Shown here: one piece after another, positions 49,757 through 53,636 of the stretch
Layout: each line of letters opens with the position of its first letter
How positions within the stretch are numbered: the first letter of the stretch is position 1
Program-made: the position numbers and the translations under genes
NCBI RefSeq assembly: GCF_937915125.1
Contig: NZ_CALDMP010000013.1
Location: 1-53,636, forward strand
Direction: 5' to 3'
DNA length: 53,636 nt
Origin: an uncultured Ruminococcus sp.
GTDB taxonomy: Bacteria; Bacillota; Clostridia; Oscillospirales; Ruminococcaceae
The notes under the pieces: generated by a model
The model's input: the letters and a program-made list of their open reading frames with translations, nothing else
Told to the model about the DNA's origin: nothing
Databases searched by the model: none

Positions 49757-50782
49757 TTATTTTTGAAAACTGGTCAATTCCACAAGATGTGAAATGCCGG
49801 GGATGCTTTCGCCCTGTTGGGATGCCGTGGGGGACATGAGAGCGCCTGTTGCGGCGAAGAGAATTTTTTTCAATCCGCCACGCTGCAGGGACGGGAGAAA
49901 ATGGCCGCAGAGAATGCTGGCGCTGCATCCACAGCCGGAACCGCCGGCGTGAGTGTCCTGGGTATCCGGGTCAAACATCATTGCGCCGCAGTCCTTGTGC
50001 ACATTTGCAATATCATAGCCCTGTTTCATGACCAGATCACAGAGCAATTCGCTGCCTACCAGTCCCAGATCGCCGGTGACTATAGCGTCATAGGCAGTGG
50101 GTTGGGTTCCGGCAGATTTGAGATAACGGACGATCGTATCCGCAGCGGCAGGCGCCATGGCTGCGCCCATGTGATTGGCATCGGTCACGCCCAGGTCAAC
50201 CATGGTGCCGATACAGCCACCAGTGACGCAGACGCCCTCGGGTTCGCCGTCAGGCTGCTGGAGAATCACAGCGCCGGAAGCGGTGCATGTCCACTGCGCC
50301 GTGGGCGGACGCTGACCGCCGTAGGAGAGGGGAAAACGGAACTGGCGTTCTGCTGTGGAAAAATGGGAGGACGTGACTGCCGCTGTATATTCGCCCACAC
50401 CGCTTTCCGCCAGGAGCGATGCCACGAGAATGCCCTCTGCCATGGTGGAACAAGCGCCGTAGATCCCCAGCAGGGGAATCTCCAGGGGACGGAGACCGTA
50501 GGTAGAACCAATGCATTGATTCAGGAGATCGCCGGCGCAGATGCAGCTGAGATCGCTGTCTTTCAGACCGCTTTTGGATAATGCCAGTTGAATGGTCTGC
50601 CGCTGCATGGTGCTTTCCGCCTGTTCCCAGGTATCCTGTCCGAAATGGGCATCGGGTTCGATGTGGTCGAAGCAGCTGCCCATGGGGCCGTCGCCTTCTT
50701 TCTGACCGACAGTGGATGCATAGCCGATGATCTGCGGGGGAGCAGTGTATTGAAAAACGGCTCGGGATAATGTGCGTACCAT
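49757..50782 (-). CDS. spoVAD: Stage V sporulation protein AD
   Basis: A 341-residue thiolase-fold protein that binds dipicolinic acid at the spore membrane. It shows GDLLNQCIGSTYGLR, IPLLGIYGACSTMAEG, NHMGAAMAPAA and GGSGCGCSASIL, typical of SpoVAD. GAGGTGAT precedes the ATG at 50782. Its upstream region carries a near-perfect sigma-G promoter (50800-50828). Confidence 0.94.
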   Translation of the reverse strand: MVRTLSRAVFQYTAPPQIIGYASTVGQKEGDGPMGSCFDHIEPDAHFGQDTWEQAESTMQRQTIQLALSKSGLKDSDLSCICAGDLLNQCIGSTYGLRPLEIPLLGIYGACSTMAEGILVASLLAESGVGEYTAAVTSSHFSTAERQFRFPLSYGGQRPPTAQWTCTASGAVILQQPDGEPEGVCVTGGCIGTMVDLGVTDANHMGAAMAPAAADTIVRYLKSAGTQPTAYDAIVTGDLGLVGSELLCDLVMKQGYDIANVHKDCGAMMFDPDTQDTHAGGSGCGCSASILCGHFLPSLQRGGLKKILFAATGALMSPTASQQGESIPGISHLVELTSFQK

Positions 50783-50799
50783 GTGAATCACCTCAGCAG

Positions 50800-50828
50800 T
50801 AGTATGCACCGCAGGGATGAAATTATAC
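50800..50828 (-). promoter_or_regulatory. Sigma-G-type promoter of spoVAD
   Basis: On the minus strand GTATA (50824-50828), 17-bp spacer, CATACTA (50800-50806), matching the forespore consensus GHATR / CATnnTA. Confidence 0.7.
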
Positions 50829-50925
50829 AAAAAAATGGCGTACTATATCAGTACACCATTTGGAAAAAAATTCAATAGGGTTAACAAATCCGAACCCGAG
50901 CGAAGCGAGACCTCTTTTTTCTTTT

Positions 50926-50966
50926 TTCTTCTTTTTCTTTTTTCAGCAAAAAGAAAAAGAAGAAAC
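50926..50966. repeat. 18-bp perfect T/C-rich hairpin
   Basis: TTTCTTCTTTTTCTTTTT pairs perfectly with AAAAAGAAAAAGAAGAAA around loop TCAGC. The stretch 50829-51199 otherwise holds no gene that I can support. Confidence 0.75.
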
Positions 50967-51199
50967 ACCCCTTGCAAAAAGCCAAACCCAGAACAGCAAA
51001 GCGCAAAGCCGTCATAAAAAAGGAACCGCCGCCCGTCTCAAAAAAACAAAATGAAAAGTACATCACCCTATCCAACCCAACAACGGCTTTGCGCCCCAGG
51101 CGAACAGCGAGCACAAGCGAGCGAATTTCGCCGGACAGTCTTGCGGAGGCACATTCAGAATATTGCGTTACCCATTGGAGCCAAAATCCGAGGAACACA

Positions 51200-51215
51200 T
51201 GTTTCACGTGAAACA
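51200..51215. promoter_or_regulatory. parS site 1
   Basis: TGTTTCACGTGAAACA, a perfect 16-bp match to the ParB/Spo0J binding site parS. Confidence 0.92.
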
Positions 51216-51237
51216 TTTATAATTGAGAGAGAAGTTG

Positions 51238-51535
51238 CGTTGAAAACGTCCCACCGGGACGTTTTCAAAATTTTACTTATTGAAAAAGGTTTACAAGGGG
51301 AAAGCGGTCTTGTCCGCTTCCAATCGAAGCCCAGCGGAAATGGCTTCGACAGACTTCACCAAAGATGTTCAGCCCCCTCGAAAAGCTGTCGCTTTTCTCA
51401 CCCCTTTTCTCCGCGGCGCAAAAGTATGCGCCGGGGTGTTTCGCCGTCTGCGGACGGCGACAAGGGGCTTTGCCCCTTGACCCCACCAGCATTTTTGAAA
51501 AATTGCTGGATCAAAAAACTTCATTGCCGCCTGCG
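51238..51535. repeat. Repeat E copy 2
   Basis: The same hairpin chain as at 42439 (GTCCCACCGGGAC, GGGGAAAGC, GAAAAGCTGTCGCTTTTC and others), here with an extra insert at about 51320-51370. Confidence 0.85.
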
Positions 51536-51553
51536 GCGTGGTTGGAATCTTAC

Positions 51554-51725
51554 GGCAACACCGCACAAAGAGCGCCTAACGGCTTTGCACGTCATATGCT
51601 TGCATCTTTTCCGTCATATTTCACAAAAATGCTCGTGAATACACAAAGTATTCACTCCGCTTTTTGTTTCATCTGACGAAAAATCTGACGGCGCATCTAA
51701 CGCACAATCTTTGTGCGATGTTGCC
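51554..51725 (-). mobile_element. MITE-1, complete, reverse orientation
   Basis: 172 bp in the opposite orientation to the other full copies, flanked by TTAC on both sides. Confidence 0.94.
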
Positions 51726-51772
51726 TTACGAATATTATAAATCTGAGACAAGTCTGGGTGATAACTTCTTAT

Positions 51773-51801
51773 GCATAAATTTCTTTACTTTGCGCATACT
51801 T
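51773..51801 (+). promoter_or_regulatory. Sigma-G-type promoter of spoVAC
   Basis: GCATA (51773-51777), 17-bp spacer, CATACTT (51795-51801). Confidence 0.6.
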
Positions 51802-51822
51802 TCCTCGAAAGGAGCGCTTACT

Positions 51823-52272
51823 ATGAAAATCAGTCAGGAACTTTACAAAACCATGCAGGATCAGACTGCGCCCAGGTCGAAATCCTGGAAAAACATCCCC
51901 CTTGCCTTCCTCATCGGCGGTCTCATCTGCACCATCGGCGAAGCCGGCATCCATATTCTCACAGAATACTGCGGCATGGACAAAAAGCCTGCCTCCGCCT
52001 GGGTCTCCATTGCCCTTGTCGCCATCAGCGCCATTCTCACAGGCCTTGGCTGGTATGCCAAACTGGGCAAGCACGCCGGCGCAGGTACACTAGTACCCAT
52101 CACCGGATTCGCCAACGGCGTCGTTTCCTCCGCTATTGAAGCACGTTCTGAGGGCTGGATCCTGGGCATTGGCACACGTATTTTCGCCATTGCCGGACCA
52201 GTGATCCTGTATGGCACAGGGGCATCCATGCTCTATGGACTGATCTATTACGTCTGGACGCTGTTCAAATAG
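51823..52272 (+). CDS. spoVAC: Stage V sporulation protein AC
   Basis: A 149-residue membrane protein with four spans and the conserved start KSWKNIPLAFLIGGLICTIGEAGI. SpoVAC is the mechanosensitive part of the SpoVA channel. AAAGGAG lies 8 nt before the ATG. It is on the opposite strand to spoVAD and spoVAE, about 1 kb away, instead of leading a spoVACDE operon. Its 3' end overlaps that of the convergent metallophosphoesterase gene by 25 nt. Confidence 0.94.
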   Translation: MKISQELYKTMQDQTAPRSKSWKNIPLAFLIGGLICTIGEAGIHILTEYCGMDKKPASAWVSIALVAISAILTGLGWYAKLGKHAGAGTLVPITGFANGVVSSAIEARSEGWILGIGTRIFAIAGPVILYGTGASMLYGLIYYVWTLFK

Positions 52273-53099
52273 AGCAAATTGATCTCCGGCGGATTGCAGA
52301 ATCTCGGCTTTCCGAGGCCGCCGGATACATACATCTGGGTCTTGCCTTTTTGGTACCAGCCCTTGTCATATTTCGGGAAAAACCGCCGCTCCGGAGACAA
52401 TACGCCGCCCACCAAGGGCAAGCGTATCAGACCACCATGAACATGGCCGCACAGCACCAGATCTGCACCCCATCCGGCATAGGTGTCCAGCAGAAAAGGA
52501 TTGTGCGCCAGCAGGATGGTACATCCCTGGGGCTGCCCCAGCGCCTGTGCCAGATCGGCAGCAGTATATTCCGCCAGATGGCGAAAGCCCCTGTTTTCGT
52601 CACGGTAAATATTCGATGCCAGCGTGGCACCTGCCAGATATAAGGGTGCACCGCCGGGGTTCCGAGTCAGGGGAATTGTTTCATTCAGCAGCAGGTGACA
52701 GCCGGATGCACCGATCACTTTTTGCAGTTCCATCCACACGCCCTGAGACAAATCCAGTTCATGATTTCCCGGGCAAAGATACACGGGGCAGATACTGCGC
52801 AGCTGCTGTAAAAATGACGCAATTCCGGAGAAATCCTGCATATCCCGGGAGATGAGATCGCCTGTGATTACGATATAATCGGGCTGTAGTTCACGTGCTT
52901 TCTGCACGATACGGCAATTTTCCCGTCCCAGTTCCCGATGATGGATATCCGAAATTTGCAATAGCGTTACGCCGTCCCATTCCCGTGGCAGACGCTCCAG
53001 AGTGATCTGTTTTTTCCGCACCAGCAGCAGATTCTGTTCCACGCAGAACCAGAGCAGCACCAGCAGAAACAATGCCCCCAATATTCCCAGCCAGATCAT
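52248..53099 (-). CDS. Membrane-anchored metallophosphoesterase
   Basis: A 283-residue calcineurin-like phosphoesterase with an N-terminal membrane anchor (about 2-22). The metal-binding motifs are complete: SDIHH (Asp50/His52), GDLIS, GNHE, AHNP and GHVHGG. Similar to YaeI/YkuE-type enzymes acting on phospholipid-linked or cell-wall substrates. Start overlaps the upstream gene stop by 4 nt. Confidence 0.92.
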   Translation of the reverse strand: MIWLGILGALFLLVLLWFCVEQNLLLVRKKQITLERLPREWDGVTLLQISDIHHRELGRENCRIVQKARELQPDYIVITGDLISRDMQDFSGIASFLQQLRSICPVYLCPGNHELDLSQGVWMELQKVIGASGCHLLLNETIPLTRNPGGAPLYLAGATLASNIYRDENRGFRHLAEYTAADLAQALGQPQGCTILLAHNPFLLDTYAGWGADLVLCGHVHGGLIRLPLVGGVLSPERRFFPKYDKGWYQKGKTQMYVSGGLGKPRFCNPPEINLLYLNSVQT

Positions 53100-53542
53100 G
53101 CGGCACCTCCGGCAGACTTGCGCTCCCGGCGGCTGTCCTGCAAATGGAGCAGCAGAACGTCAATGCCGGAAAAAATCAGCAGATACAGGGAAGTGAGCAT
53201 CATCCGCCCGGAATAGAGCGCCACTGTTTCCGCAGCACCGCCCTGGGGTTCTTGGAATGGGTGGTACAGGGACATATCCGGGTTATGCAGGAACATTCCC
53301 AGGGATACCAGCACGCTGAGCACCAGAGGAATTAGCACGCCGCCGAAAAATACATGCAGCCGGCGTATTCCACGGTTTTCCAGGGTATCGGATTGGTAAA
53401 CGTGGTACACCGCACACAGCAGCAATGGCGTGAGAAACAGCAATCCTGCCGGGAAGGATGTCCACTGGTAGATCACCCAGTGCAGCAGCTGCAAAAACAG
53501 GCTGCATAGCGTGACAAGTATGATTTTTTTCCAGGTTTTCAT
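53096..53542 (-). CDS. Small polytopic membrane protein
   Basis: A 148-residue protein with four hydrophobic spans (for example LLFLTPLLLCAVYHVY, VLIPLVLSVLVSLGMF). Not a family I recognise. It is coupled to the metallophosphoesterase by a 4-nt overlap and probably assists it. AGAGGTGA precedes the ATG. Confidence 0.8.
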   Translation of the reverse strand: MKTWKKIILVTLCSLFLQLLHWVIYQWTSFPAGLLFLTPLLLCAVYHVYQSDTLENRGIRRLHVFFGGVLIPLVLSVLVSLGMFLHNPDMSLYHPFQEPQGGAAETVALYSGRMMLTSLYLLIFSGIDVLLLHLQDSRRERKSAGGAA

Positions 53543-53561
53543 AGGTTCACCTCTTGGTTTG

Positions 53562-53577
53562 TTTCACGTGAAACATT
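53562..53577. promoter_or_regulatory. parS site 2
   Basis: TGTTTCACGTGAAACA, identical to site 1 and about 2.36 kb away. It lies 20 bp upstream of the 53542 start codon. Confidence 0.92.
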
Positions 53578-53587
53578 ACTCTTTTAA

Positions 53588-53636
53588 GGCAATACCGCAC
53601 AAAGATTGTGCGTCAGATGTACTCTACGAGCATAAA
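53588..53636 (+). mobile_element. MITE-1, left end (cut by window end)
   Basis: Begins GGCAATACCGCACAAAGA and continues with the long-variant segment; left flank TTAA. Confidence 0.9.

Noticed and set aside
49485..53636. Inversion between opposite MITE-1 copies as the cause of the spoVA split
   Set aside because: Flipping either the 49657-51553 or the 51726-53587 segment on paper does not restore a spoVAC-D-E order, so a single such event does not explain it.

Overview
The window looks like chromosomal DNA of a gut Ruminococcus-type Firmicute (Oscillospiraceae). The case rests on five secreted proteins with C-terminal dockerin modules (one a GH8 cellulase), an Rnf electron-transport operon, SpoVA sporulation genes, Gram-positive ribosome-binding sites, and very clear TTGACA-17-TATAAT promoters. 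Two perfect parS sites near the right end (51200 and 53562) suggest that this end lies near the replication origin.

Layout. 1-3400: thioredoxin, then an AT-rich two-gene island of dockerin proteins directly behind a tRNA-Trp. 3600-9300: a small conserved protein, the GH8-dockerin cellulase, a fucose-isomerase-like enzyme, a SLOG/DUF1273 protein and a PfkB-type sugar-phosphate kinase. 9400-16100: an LRR-dockerin surface protein, a YeiH transporter, an ECF sigma/anti-sigma pair and a FeoA-like protein. 16143-23510: a compact minus-strand phage-derived cluster (terminase subunits, portal, capsid, protease, connector-type genes, hub-like protein) with no integrase, lysis genes, tape measure or tail tube. 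23690-26210: a PadR / DUF1700 / DUF4097 envelope-stress module. 26700-29270: a secreted protein, a sortase and a polytopic membrane protein in one operon. 29370-31270: an FprA flavodiiron protein, then a locus resembling a type I toxin-antitoxin system with two near-identical small RNA genes. 31268-37562: apbE-rnfCDGEAB, in which ApbE would flavinylate RnfD and RnfG. 38000-44500: a histidine phosphatase, a membrane protein, a pseudouridine synthase, a GT4 glycosyltransferase and citrate synthase. 44800-48740: a secreted muramidase-like/SH3/dockerin protein, a structured RNA of about 250 nt upstream of it, a UDP-sugar pyrophosphorylase and two tRNAs. 48970-53636: spoVAE, spoVAD and spoVAC, the last in inverted orientation, then a metallophosphoesterase and a membrane protein.

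Repeats fill most intergenic space. MITE-1 is about 170-190 bp, has terminal inverted repeats GGCAATACCGCACAAAGA, and shows 4-bp target duplications at most copies. MITE-2 has ends near GGTCACCTCTAAAAACC. Repeat B is about 100-140 bp, a string of small hairpins closed by ACCCCTC and GAGGGGT, with nine copies. Repeat C is a set of short GTAGGG-type palindromes. Repeat E is a long hairpin concatemer with two copies. Several repeats sit between an intact promoter and the start codon of the gene it drives.

The strongest candidates for something undescribed are: (1) the toxin-antitoxin-like locus at 30800-31265; (2) the structured RNA at 46308-46559; (3) a 14-bp motif AAATTGATTTGCGT placed exactly 19 bp upstream of the -35 box in three unrelated promoters; (4) the sortase module, whose putative substrate ends in IPYTV; (5) the tail-less capsid cluster.
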